Below the pieces are notes generated by a model, which did not search any database, was not told the DNA's origin, and saw only the letters and a list, made by a program, of their open reading frames with translations. From NCBI GenBank assembly GCA_021791455.1, contig JAJYWM010000058.1, positions 1 through 18,813 of the forward strand: DNA of 18,813 nt, given 5' to 3'. The stretch is from a bacterium. GTDB taxonomy: Bacteria; Chloroflexota; Dormibacteria; UBA8260; Bog-877. Positions 5,911 through 14,566 of the stretch are shown in pieces; the first letter of the stretch is position 1, and each line of letters starts with the position of its first letter. A program made the position numbers and the translations under genes.

Positions 5911-5943
5911 CTAACGGCTGCGGCGTTCTGCGCTGGGGCCCAT
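5911..5943 (-). CDS. Ten-codon frame with strong RBS (truncated original start?)
   Basis: ATG 5943 with AGGAGG 6 nt upstream encodes MGPSAERRSR and stops at TAG 5911-5913. A leader peptide is possible, but the simpler reading is that this is the true start of the downstream 5331-5894 gene, knocked out of frame by one extra G right after the ATG. The long frame is open back through this position without a stop until 5985-5987. Confidence 0.35.
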   Translation of the reverse strand: MGPSAERRSR

Positions 5944-6428
5944 CCTACACCTCCTACTGAATGGTGGCTATCTTTCGCCTTTCCTCAGGGCGAGATTGGG
6001 TCCCGTTACGTGTAACAACATGCGGGACGTGATCCGGGCCATGACCGGCGGCCGGACTGGCGCTGCGGAGTTGCCCAGCCGCTCCACCACTGGATTTCTG
6101 CGTCCCCTCGCACGACTGGTGCCACTTGTCGGCATTCCTGGTAGGCGTAGTGCATCTGGCCCACGCTGGCCTCCGCGTCCAAGCGCTCCCGAGCCCTGTA
6201 GCCCGAGTTCCGCAGCAAATGGGGCAGCGGAGGGGAGGAATCGGGTGGATGTGAGATCAGCAGGGTGCTCTGGGAGGGCCCGAGGGGATCCCCGGAGGTG
6301 GATCCAGCTGGTCCGAACGTGTCCAAGAGCCCGGACGGGGGGCAGCAGCAACTCGATGAAGGAAGCCAACCCACGTTGGCCCGTGCCCCAGTCATTGCCC
6401 CTCACCAAGGAGCGCCCCAGCCAGGTTG
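5944..6428. other. Gene-poor stretch, possibly a decayed zinc-ribbon gene on the minus strand
   Basis: About 485 bp between the OLD nuclease stop and the ribosome binding site of the next gene. No single frame is convincing. On the minus strand, protein-like fragments sit in different frames: LRCPICCG near 6205-6230, RERLDAEASVGQMHYAYQEC near 6130-6190 in a second frame, and RARGRRNPVVERLG near 6075-6120 in a third. Read together they resemble a zinc-ribbon protein broken by at least two frameshifts. A TTG-started frame overlaps the OLD stop (6432) but encodes an implausible peptide. Treat as a probable remnant, not a gene. Confidence 0.3.
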
Positions 6429-8363
6429 TCAAGAGACCGACTCCCGCGCACTACCGCGTGACGATCGAGCCGGATTCGCGGCCCTGACAGCCATCACGGC
6501 GTCGCGAAGTGGCTGGAGCTTCTCTGGAGCCTGAGTCATGACCTCGGCACCGATGGCGCGTCCATCCCGCACCTTGTCGTATACGAGGTTATCCCATGAC
6601 TCGAATAGCTCTCGAAGGACCCGGGACCCTCGTATCTTAGTCGCATCGGGGGCCCCGACACCTGCCGGGTATAAGAGCGTGTTGCCCGTATCGCCGACGA
6701 GGTCGTCAAGACGCGCCGCGACAGCCTCCTCTGGCACGGGGGCAAGCCCCCGTGCCGCCCGACGGCGGTTGAGCACTCGCGAGATAGACACGGCATGCAG
6801 CAAGAGGTTTTCCACCTCACGGCAAGGCTCGAACATGACAACACCATTCGAAGCTCTGACTACAGCCGCTCCTCGGGACTCCGCGGTCTCATCGGAATCG
6901 AACAGGAACCGGGCACGTACACCAAACGGGCTCAAGGCCTCAGAAACGGCCTTCACAGTCTCGACCAATTGCGCCACGGCTCTGGGCTTGGCTCGCGCAG
7001 CGCGGACCGGCTCTGGCATCTCCCGAACAATGACCCCCTCGAGTAGCTCGGGATCGGACCTACCCAAGGTCTGGTAGATCGCCACTTCGGTGGGTCCCTC
7101 TACCCACAGGATGCCCTCGCTCGACCAAACATCGTTAGCTGTCAGACCTATCTCGTCGAGCAACTGGCGCTCATCGTCGAGCCGCTGTATGCGAGATCCC
7201 TGCTCAGTCCGTTCCACGAGTAGCACTTGCGGGAGGCCCACGGAACGAAGAAAGATCGACGAGTGCGTGGCCACGACATACTGGTGCTCCGGATGCGCCC
7301 GCATCAGACGCAAGAGAGTACGCTCAGCGTGAGGATGCAAGAACGCGTGCGGCTCGTCTATGAGGAACACCCTACGGCTCGAGGAGCTCAGGATAGCCGC
7401 ACCAAGCATTAGCAGCTGCTCGATCCCCGTGCCGCAGTGTTCGAGGGGAACTTCGTCTGCGGGGCTGCCCGCATATATGATGTAGGCTTCGGCCTGTGGC
7501 GGATTCCCCTCGATCAAGTGAGTCTCAACGTGCGATATCTCGGGGAAAGCCTCGGTGATGAATTGCTCGATCAATGGCCATGTCGTGCGGCGCTCATTGT
7601 TATAGAGGTGAGCGAGGACATTGGTGAGATTGGCACCATCGGCGGAAAGGGGGGCTGCGCTGGCAAGAGGGACACGCGGGGAGCCAGTGCGACGCGGACC
7701 CACGTAGATGAAGGAGGCGAAAAGCTGCTGACAGAAGTTGAAGACGTGTCCCGGCAATCCGCTGACCGCGTACAGGGAGGGGTCAGTGCCATCTTCCCAG
7801 GTGAAGGTTCCTTGAGGTTGCTGACGGTTCGCGGTGCCCTTCCTCACGAGAGTCAGACGTCCCCCATCGATCTGCACCGCTGAGATCTCAAAATGGCCGC
7901 GGGGAAGGATGCTATCTCCGGGCACGGCTTGTGGCGTGTGGGGCAGGGTACGCGGGTCCTGCGGGTGCCGGACGTCGCACGTTAGCTCCACAGTGTTGGC
8001 GGTCCGCAGGGGTTCCGTCGTGGGCCCGGCCGACCAGGACTGCACCGCCAGCGCCGTTCGCAGTTCATCTCCGGCGATCAACCACTTCATCTCCAAAGCG
8101 AAAGTGGCCGGAGCCACGCCAGGTCTCGTAACGGAGGGCAATGTTAGGGCGTGGAGAAACGCTGTCTTGCCGACATTATTGCGCCCTGCGAGAATGGTTA
8201 CACTGGGCGCGAGTGGGAGTTCTTGCGTTGCTCGAAAGCTGCGAAAGCCCGTTAGCCGAACGCTGACGAGCCGTGTGCCGCTTGGCGGTTCAATCACCAC
8301 AGGCAAGATGTACCAGAGTCTCGTACCACTGACGGGAGTGCTCTCGAGTACGTCATTTGTCAT
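6429..8363 (-). CDS. OLD-family ATPase with TOPRIM nuclease domain
   Basis: A 644-residue protein with the two-domain plan of OLD (overcoming lysogenization defect) nucleases. An ABC/SMC-like ATPase comes first: Walker A GRNNVGKT (60-67), signature-like GTGIEQLL (311-318), Walker B VFLIDEPH (332-339) and switch histidine H367 (VVATHSS). A C-terminal TOPRIM domain follows: E422 in LWVEGPTE, then D489 and D491 in FLFDSDE, and E518 in REVENLL. OLD nucleases cut DNA in a metal- and nucleotide-linked way, and several act in phage defence (as GajA in Gabija). Here there is no UvrD/GajB partner; instead the gene is the last of the type I R-M operon. The start is ATG 8363, because it overlaps the hsdR stop by 11 nt (ATGACAAATGA); an upstream start at 8393 would overlap 41 nt. 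Class 1 versus class 2 OLD is undetermined, though the absence of GajB excludes standard Gabija. Confidence 0.85.
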   Translation of the reverse strand: MTNDVLESTPVSGTRLWYILPVVIEPPSGTRLVSVRLTGFRSFRATQELPLAPSVTILAGRNNVGKTAFLHALTLPSVTRPGVAPATFALEMKWLIAGDELRTALAVQSWSAGPTTEPLRTANTVELTCDVRHPQDPRTLPHTPQAVPGDSILPRGHFEISAVQIDGGRLTLVRKGTANRQQPQGTFTWEDGTDPSLYAVSGLPGHVFNFCQQLFASFIYVGPRRTGSPRVPLASAAPLSADGANLTNVLAHLYNNERRTTWPLIEQFITEAFPEISHVETHLIEGNPPQAEAYIIYAGSPADEVPLEHCGTGIEQLLMLGAAILSSSSRRVFLIDEPHAFLHPHAERTLLRLMRAHPEHQYVVATHSSIFLRSVGLPQVLLVERTEQGSRIQRLDDERQLLDEIGLTANDVWSSEGILWVEGPTEVAIYQTLGRSDPELLEGVIVREMPEPVRAARAKPRAVAQLVETVKAVSEALSPFGVRARFLFDSDETAESRGAAVVRASNGVVMFEPCREVENLLLHAVSISRVLNRRRAARGLAPVPEEAVAARLDDLVGDTGNTLLYPAGVGAPDATKIRGSRVLRELFESWDNLVYDKVRDGRAIGAEVMTQAPEKLQPLRDAVMAVRAANPARSSRGSARESVS

Positions 8364-11340
8364 CCGAACGATGGCGAGCTCGTCGATACACACGGCCGGC
8401 GTAGAACTCCATCAGGACCTGGCGAAACTCCTCGTCGTCGAGGATCCGCTTGAAGATCGCCTCGTTCTCGTCCATGCGGGAGACGACAGTGCCGAGGAAG
8501 CGGTGGTCGAAGACCAGGCGGAAGTTCTCCAGCGTGTTGCTGCGCGCCTGGTCAACGACATCGGGATCGGCGGCCCAGGTCTCTTCGAACTGGTCGAACA
8601 GCAGTTGGTCACGCTCGTCGAGGTTGAGCCCGAAACGCCGGTTGAGCTCATCGACGATCTCCGAGAGGTGCTCCAGCGGTCGGTCGGTCTGGCGGCCCCG
8701 ACCTTCGCCGAGAATGGTCTTGACCTCGCCCTCGTCAGCGTCCAGTGAGAGCGCGCCCTGGAAGGTCATCTCGGTCTTCAAGTGGGTGAGCTCGACCTCG
8801 GCACCGAGATCGAGCCGTTCGACGCTGGCCGCGTCCCGGAGCCGGGCGGCGAGCGCCCGGCAGTAGGTGTAGTCGCGCTCCAGCTTGGAATCCCCGAACG
8901 CAACCACCTGGGACAGGAACGAATAGGTGCGCACGAACTTGTCCAGCGCGTCTTTGAAGGCCAGGCGGTCCTCTTCGCCGAGCGCGCCGAAGCGCTCCAC
9001 CGCGGGATCGAGCGCCGCATATACGCGGCCGTGGTTGATCGCGTCGTCGGCCAGCAGCAGGGCGACGGTCTCCTCGATCTCGCCTGGGCGGAGTACATCG
9101 AAGTCGTCGAGGCGTCGCCGGGTGTCGAAGAGCAGGTTCGGATCAGTGGGCGGGGCAACCGTCCGGCCGTAGTAGGGCTCGAAGGCCTTGACGATATCCT
9201 CGGTCTCGTTTCGAAAGTCGAGGACGAAGGTGTCGGCCTTGTTGGGGTGGATCCGGTTCAGCCGGGAGAGCGTCTGGACCGCGTTGAGCCCCACGAGCAC
9301 CTTGTCCACGTACATGGTGTGGAGCAGCGGCTGGTCGAACCCCGTCTGGAACTTCTCGGCCACAATCAGCACCTGGTAGTCGCCCGTGGTGAAGCGCTCC
9401 GGGGTCTGCGCCTCGGGGAACCCGTTCATGCCAGCTTCGCTGTAGGCGAAGTCATGCTCATCGATCACCCGGCCGGAGAAGGCTACCAGAGCGGCCAGAT
9501 CAGCGTAGCCCCTCTTGGCGATGTAGGAGTCGATGGCCTGCTTGTAGCGCACGGCATGGAGCCGTGACGATGTGACCACCATGGCCTTGGCTTGCCCAGC
9601 GATTTTGGGAGCGGTGTGGGTCCGGAAGTGCTCGACGATGATCTCGGCCTTCTGGGCGAGGTTGGTCGGGTGCAGCGAAACAAACCGAGCGATGGCCCGC
9701 CGCGCCTTGGGTGCCTCGTAGGTGGGGTCTTCGGCGACAGCTTTCTCGATCCGCCAGTAGGTCTGGTAGGTGACGTAGTTTGCCAGCACATCCAAGATAA
9801 AGCCCTCCTCGATGGCCTGGCGCATCGAGTAGAGGTGGAACGGTTCGTACTTGCCGGTTTCCCGGTTGAGCGTACCGAACATCTCTAGGGTCCGGGCCTT
9901 GGGGGTAGCTGTAAAGGCGAAGAACGACAGATTCGCCTGTCGACCTCGGGCGCCGACCGCCTTCGCCAGCGCCTCCTCGACTGGGTCTATCGCCTCAGCG
10001 ATGAAGCCGGCGTCTTCGGCCTCTGCGGTGGTGAGCTCCTGCTCTTCGGTCCCACCGAGCACGAGGCGCAGGTCTTTGGCTGCCTCGCCGGTCTGGGAGG
10101 AATGGGCCTCATCGACGATCACCGCGTAGCGCCGCGCCGGGAGCCCGGCGATCTTGTCCAAGACGAAGGGAAACTTTTGGAGCGTGGTCACGATTATCCT
10201 GGCCTGCTCTCCGGCCAGGGCGTCCGCGAGCTGGGTCGAGTCCCGATCGATCTTCACCACCACGCCCCGGGTGTGCTCGAACTGGTAGATCGTGTCCTGG
10301 AGCTGGCGGTCGAGGACCACCCGGTCGGTGATCACCACCACCTTGTCGAAGACCTTGCGGTCTGTGGCGTCGTGGAGGGAAGAGAGCCGATGCGCGGTCC
10401 AGGCGATCGTGTTCGATTTCCCCGATCCGGCCGAGTGCTCGATGAGGTAGCTGTGTCCGGCCCCACGTTCACGTGCGTGGGCTTCCAAAGCCAGAACGGC
10501 GTCCCACTGGTGGAAGCGGGGGAATATCACTCGCTCTCCAGCGCGACGGGCAGCGGGGCTTCCCTGGGTCGGGCGCTCGACGTGGATGAAACGGGCGAGG
10601 AGGTCCATCCATGCGTCTCGTGCCCACACCCTCTCCCACAGGTACGAGGTGCGGTGCCCGTCCGGGTTCGGCGGGTTCCCTGCGCCGCCGTCGTGACCGA
10701 GATTGAACGGCAGGAACTGCGTGGCCTGGCCGGCCAGCTTGGTCGTCATCGCCACCCGGTCAGGATCGACGGCGAAATGCACCACCGCCCGGCGGGCCAA
10801 GGTAACGTTCGCTGGGTCTCGGTCGCGCCGGTACTGCGCGATGGCGTCGTCGACCGTCTGGTTCGTGAGCGGGTTCTTGAGTTCGGCTGTGGCCGTCGGG
10901 ATGCCGTTCACCATCAGGACGAGGTCCAGGGTCTTAGCCGAGCCCGGATCATAGGCCAACTGGCGGGTAACACTCACCCGGTTCGCCGCGTACGCCTCCT
11001 GCAGCTCAGGAGTGAGGCCGTGGGCAGGCCGGAAGAACGCCAGGCGGATCGTCACCCCGAGGTCGACCACACCCTGGCGGAGCACCTCCACCGTCCCTCG
11101 GACGTCGAGCTCGCCTGCGAGGCGCTTGGCGAAACCTCGCCGGGCTGCGTCGGGGGCGTTGCCGTAACGACCGATGAGGCTCCCCCACTCGGTGATCTGC
11201 GTGTCTTCAATGAACGCGAAAAGTTCTGTCGTGTCGAGACCGAGAATCGGATCGAAGTGCGAGGGCTCCGACTTGAGGTAGCCACCGGCGACCAGCGCGG
11301 CTACGATGGCATCCTCGAAGCCGCGCTCGTCCATCCTCAC
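8353..11340 (-). CDS. hsdR: Type I restriction enzyme, R subunit (HsdR)
   Basis: The 995-residue motor and nuclease subunit of a type I R-M system; it translocates unmodified DNA using ATP and cuts it away from the recognition site. The N-terminal PD-(D/E)xK nuclease is visible: D139 in TLDLVLMVNG and E153-x-K155 in TAELKN. An SF2 translocase follows: Walker A SAGSGKSN (303-310) and the DEAH box VDEAHSSQTGE (409-419), then FFAFTATPKA and the later motif QTLSRLNRIHP. Length fits the family. The start overlaps the hsdS stop: GTG 11340 (GTGA); ATG 11334 is an alternative. The helical C-terminus that docks on the MTase is present, and the protein ends RSDDK just inside the OLD gene. All catalytic residues are in place, so it should be active. 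Confidence 0.95.
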   Translation of the reverse strand: MRMDERGFEDAIVAALVAGGYLKSEPSHFDPILGLDTTELFAFIEDTQITEWGSLIGRYGNAPDAARRGFAKRLAGELDVRGTVEVLRQGVVDLGVTIRLAFFRPAHGLTPELQEAYAANRVSVTRQLAYDPGSAKTLDLVLMVNGIPTATAELKNPLTNQTVDDAIAQYRRDRDPANVTLARRAVVHFAVDPDRVAMTTKLAGQATQFLPFNLGHDGGAGNPPNPDGHRTSYLWERVWARDAWMDLLARFIHVERPTQGSPAARRAGERVIFPRFHQWDAVLALEAHARERGAGHSYLIEHSAGSGKSNTIAWTAHRLSSLHDATDRKVFDKVVVITDRVVLDRQLQDTIYQFEHTRGVVVKIDRDSTQLADALAGEQARIIVTTLQKFPFVLDKIAGLPARRYAVIVDEAHSSQTGEAAKDLRLVLGGTEEQELTTAEAEDAGFIAEAIDPVEEALAKAVGARGRQANLSFFAFTATPKARTLEMFGTLNRETGKYEPFHLYSMRQAIEEGFILDVLANYVTYQTYWRIEKAVAEDPTYEAPKARRAIARFVSLHPTNLAQKAEIIVEHFRTHTAPKIAGQAKAMVVTSSRLHAVRYKQAIDSYIAKRGYADLAALVAFSGRVIDEHDFAYSEAGMNGFPEAQTPERFTTGDYQVLIVAEKFQTGFDQPLLHTMYVDKVLVGLNAVQTLSRLNRIHPNKADTFVLDFRNETEDIVKAFEPYYGRTVAPPTDPNLLFDTRRRLDDFDVLRPGEIEETVALLLADDAINHGRVYAALDPAVERFGALGEEDRLAFKDALDKFVRTYSFLSQVVAFGDSKLERDYTYCRALAARLRDAASVERLDLGAEVELTHLKTEMTFQGALSLDADEGEVKTILGEGRGRQTDRPLEHLSEIVDELNRRFGLNLDERDQLLFDQFEETWAADPDVVDQARSNTLENFRLVFDHRFLGTVVSRMDENEAIFKRILDDEEFRQVLMEFYAGRVYRRARHRSDDK

Positions 11341-12527
11341 GCCGCCACCCCTGGAACGTCCAACTCCCCGGTGATAGCCGCTGTGATCAAAGCCTGGCGG
11401 TGTTCGCCCAACCTGGAGATCTGCTCGGTGAGGGCTACTACCAAGGACCTCGTGTGCCTCCGATGGCGGTTGGCAGTCTGGACAATCCGCTCCTGGTCGC
11501 TGGCTCCAGGCAGTGGCAAAGGCGTCTCCTTGATGATCTCCAGGTTGATCATCGTTCTCGTAGAACCATGCCCTGAAACACCCAAAAGCTGTGCTCCATA
11601 TGGCGAGGAGAGCAATAGAGCGAGATATTCGCTGCTCGCTCGTCTAGCATCAACCCGGGCACAGAAGCATTTTCCCTTGACCATGGCTGGCCCGAGATCT
11701 GGAGCAACACAGGCTCTGCCGGGGTGGTTAGAGGGGTCACCCAGCCCGGCAATCAACAGGTCGCCAGGCATGACTTGGTGGCGCAGGAAAGATCGATACA
11801 TCCTCAGCGGGATGAATGCCTGTTCCGCCGGTCGGTACTCGGCGAAGCCGATGTTCCCTAGTCGCACTACTGCGGCCCCATCTCCAGAGTAGTCCTGGCT
11901 GGTGAAAGCGCTCCCGAAGGGGCCATCAGTCAGGAACGTCAGCACGCGTCTTATTGGAGTCAGGGGAGCGTCGCACTGAAGAACGGCGTCTACCAACGCA
12001 GTCCAGAACCGCATCTCGGCCAGCTCGATCATCCGTTGCTTCTTCTCGATGAGCGCGTCGATGCGGGCAGTCTCCCGGTCGAGGTAGTCGGCGATGGCAC
12101 GCTGAGTGGCAATCGAAGGGATGTCGATGCGGTACTCGGCGAGCTTCTCCCAGCTGGTCCGTGGCATTTTCGTACCATCAGACGACGCCACCGCCCATTC
12201 CACAAGCCGGCGGGTGGCAACAAGGTATGCCAGCCAACGGCCATCAACACCAGGACGCGGGCGAAGGCAGAGAAGCTCCGTCGAGGCAAACACGGGCCGA
12301 TCAGCAAGCCACGTCTTCGCTAAATACGGCCTGAGCTTACCGAAGAGCACATCTCCGGCCTGGACCGCCGCGGCTCCCGTGTCCGGTGCCTCCCGCTCTG
12401 GAAGTTCGACCTGGGGGACGAGGCGTCCCGACCCACTTTCTATGTGCTCCAACGCGACAAATGGACGAGACTCAGCTTCAACACAGCGAGTCACGAGGTC
12501 CGCGGCCTCTTTGAGCCGGACGCTCAC
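11337..12527 (-). CDS. hsdS: Type I restriction specificity subunit (HsdS)
   Basis: A 396-residue DNA-recognition subunit shared by modification and restriction complexes. It has two target-recognition domains (about 1-155 and 185-345), each followed by a conserved helical spacer: IATQRAIADYLDRETARIDALIEKKQ (here abbreviated) about 155-185, and DQERIVQTANRHRRHTRSL toward the C-terminus. Typical TRD1 features such as FGKLRPYLAKTW and MPRTSWEKLAEYRI are visible. The start is GTG 12527, overlapping the hsdM stop by 4 nt. The second TRD (about 11500-11960) is visibly less GC-rich than hsdM or hsdR, consistent with TRD exchange. The recognition sequence cannot be predicted from the protein by eye. 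Confidence 0.93.
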   Translation of the reverse strand: MSVRLKEAADLVTRCVEAESRPFVALEHIESGSGRLVPQVELPEREAPDTGAAAVQAGDVLFGKLRPYLAKTWLADRPVFASTELLCLRPRPGVDGRWLAYLVATRRLVEWAVASSDGTKMPRTSWEKLAEYRIDIPSIATQRAIADYLDRETARIDALIEKKQRMIELAEMRFWTALVDAVLQCDAPLTPIRRVLTFLTDGPFGSAFTSQDYSGDGAAVVRLGNIGFAEYRPAEQAFIPLRMYRSFLRHQVMPGDLLIAGLGDPSNHPGRACVAPDLGPAMVKGKCFCARVDARRASSEYLALLLSSPYGAQLLGVSGHGSTRTMINLEIIKETPLPLPGASDQERIVQTANRHRRHTRSLVVALTEQISRLGEHRQALITAAITGELDVPGVAA

Positions 12528-14566
12528 TCGGTCACCTCGCGGAGCAGGTCTTGGATCTCGGCTTCGAGGGCCTTGATCTCGGCGTCAATCTCGGCGAGGG
12601 GGCGGGGCGGGACGTACTTGTAGAAGTGGCGGGTGAGGGGGATCTCGTAGCCGATCTTGGTCTTGGTGTGGTCAACCCAGGCGTCGGGGACGTAGGGCAG
12701 CACCTCTTGTGCCATGTAGTCATCGACGGCGCTTCGGTACTCGATGCTTGCTAGCCGACCAGTGGGATCTGGTTCCCAGGTGACTGGGATGGACGGCAGA
12801 GGGACGTTCTCATTGTCCCTCAGGTCCGGGTCGGATTCTGGCTCGCCCTTCCGGGTCGTCACCACGGGCGCTTCGGGGTCACGGACGGAGAGGACCTCCC
12901 AGACCTGCTTCTCGATCGCCCGTGGGGGCGGTCCGAGCTTTCTCGCCATGGCGGCCCGGTCGGTCGTTGCGACGCCGACCAGCCCAGAGAGCCTGGCGGT
13001 GAGGTCGTGCTGCTGGTCGGGGGTCAGCTTGGTCCACGGTGTTGTAGTAGTGAGGCGCTCAGTGGTCTCGGCGGTCACCTCGTAGCGGAGGCGCAGTGGT
13101 CGCTCGACCGTGATGCGCTGGAACCCGAAGGACTCGTTGGGCAGGATCTTCACCCGCTCGCCTTCGCTGAAGTCTGCGTACAGTCGCGTGATCTCCGCGA
13201 TCTGTTCGGCCGAGATCTCCTTTCGCTTGTCCCCGAGGGACTTGCGCATCTTCACCCACAGCTCGCGGGCGTCGATAAGCTGGACCTTACCCCGGCGCTC
13301 GGGTCTCTTGCGGTTGGTGAGCACCCAGAAGTAGGTGGAGATGCCGGTGTTGTAGAAGAGCTGGTCGGGAAGGGCGACGATGGCTTCGAGCCAGTCGTTC
13401 TCGATGATCCAGCGACGGATCTCCGACTCGCCCGAGCCGGCGGCCCCGGAGAAGAGCGGCGAACCGTTGAAGACGATGGCGAGGCGGCTCCCGCCCACCT
13501 CGGCTGGCTTCATCTTGGACAGCATGTGCTGGAGGAAGAGGAAGCTGCCGTCGTTTATCCGGGGCAGGCCGGCCCCGAAGCGCCCGGCGAAGCCACGGGT
13601 CTCGTGCTCGGCGCGGATGGTCCCCTCTACCTTCTTCCACTCCACTCCGAAGGGAGGGTTGGCGAGCAGGTAGTCGAACGACTGTCCGCGAAAGCCATCC
13701 TCTGAGAATGAGTTGCCGCAGACGATGTGGCGGGCGTCCTGCCCCTTGATCATCATGTCGGAGCGGCAGATCGCGTAGGTTTCTGGGTTGAGCTCTTCGC
13801 CGTAGACCTCGAGTCGCGCCGAAGGATTGAGTCGTCGCAAGTGGTCCTCGGCGACAGAAAGCATGCCTCCGGTGCCGCACGCGGGGTCCATCAGTGTTCT
13901 GACGACGCCAGCGTCCGTAAGGGCCGCGTCGTCTTCTGCGAAGAGCAGGTTCACCATCAAACGGATGACTTCCCTCGGAGTGAAGTGCTCGCCAGCCGTT
14001 TCATTTGAGAGTTCGGAGAACTTCCTAATGAGCTCCTCGTAGAGATAGCCCATCTCGGTGTTGGATACGACATCTGGGTGTAGGTCAACGTCGGCGAACC
14101 GCGAGACAACCAGATAGAGGAGGTTAGCTCTGTCAAGACGGGAGATCTGGACATCGAAGTCGAACTTCTCCAGCACATCCCTAGCGTCGTCCGAGAACGC
14201 GGCGATGTAGGCGCGGAGGTTGCCTGCGAGTTGGGCCGGGTCATCGAGCAGGCGCCGAAAGCTCAGCGGCGAAGTGTTGTAGAACTGTTGACCAGCCACC
14301 TGCTGCAGCACGGGAGCAACGTTTTCGACCTGGCCGGCCAGCCGGTGGAAGCGCTCGAGGACGCGGGCCTTGGTGGGCTCCAACACGCAGTCCATGCGGC
14401 GTAAGACGGTCAGGGGCAGGATGACCCTGCCGTACTCCGACTGTTTGTAGTCGCCTCGGAGAACGTCGGCGACTGACCAGATGAAGGCCGCATGGTTGTT
14501 CGGGGCCGACTCGTTAGGCGCGGCGGCCGAGCGTGAGTATGGATCGGTCGGGACGTCCCCGCTCAT
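12524..14566 (-). CDS. hsdM: Type I DNA methyltransferase subunit (HsdM)
   Basis: A 680-residue N6-adenine methyltransferase subunit using S-adenosylmethionine. Residues 1-165 form the helical N-terminal domain (HsdM_N); the catalytic domain has motif I DPACGTGG (227-234) and motif IV NPPF (303-306), the signature of N6-adenine enzymes. GEHFTPREVIRLM (192-204) is the typical lead-in. The C-terminal 200 residues include segments that contact HsdS/HsdR. It is longer than EcoKI HsdM (529 aa), within the range of the larger HsdM group. The start is ATG 14566, overlapping the stop of the upstream HARE-HTH-like gene by 4 nt, so the two are translationally coupled. Nothing suggests inactivation. Confidence 0.95.
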   Translation of the reverse strand: MSGDVPTDPYSRSAAAPNESAPNNHAAFIWSVADVLRGDYKQSEYGRVILPLTVLRRMDCVLEPTKARVLERFHRLAGQVENVAPVLQQVAGQQFYNTSPLSFRRLLDDPAQLAGNLRAYIAAFSDDARDVLEKFDFDVQISRLDRANLLYLVVSRFADVDLHPDVVSNTEMGYLYEELIRKFSELSNETAGEHFTPREVIRLMVNLLFAEDDAALTDAGVVRTLMDPACGTGGMLSVAEDHLRRLNPSARLEVYGEELNPETYAICRSDMMIKGQDARHIVCGNSFSEDGFRGQSFDYLLANPPFGVEWKKVEGTIRAEHETRGFAGRFGAGLPRINDGSFLFLQHMLSKMKPAEVGGSRLAIVFNGSPLFSGAAGSGESEIRRWIIENDWLEAIVALPDQLFYNTGISTYFWVLTNRKRPERRGKVQLIDARELWVKMRKSLGDKRKEISAEQIAEITRLYADFSEGERVKILPNESFGFQRITVERPLRLRYEVTAETTERLTTTTPWTKLTPDQQHDLTARLSGLVGVATTDRAAMARKLGPPPRAIEKQVWEVLSVRDPEAPVVTTRKGEPESDPDLRDNENVPLPSIPVTWEPDPTGRLASIEYRSAVDDYMAQEVLPYVPDAWVDHTKTKIGYEIPLTRHFYKYVPPRPLAEIDAEIKALEAEIQDLLREVTE

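Noticed and set aside
5968..6432. A 154-residue minus-strand gene starting at a TTG overlapping the OLD stop.
   Set aside because: The overlap is attractive, but no ribosome binding site is evident and the peptide is low-complexity with family-like fragments in other frames, so it is treated as possible decay.
6429..8363. Gabija system (GajA-GajB).
   Set aside because: The OLD protein is GajA-like in plan, but no UvrD-type GajB gene is adjacent; the neighbours are hsdR and a gene-poor stretch.
10102..11892. A 596-residue plus-strand open frame opposite hsdR and hsdS.
   Set aside because: It is the complement of two firmly identified genes; long antisense frames are common in GC-rich DNA and its peptide has no recognisable domain.
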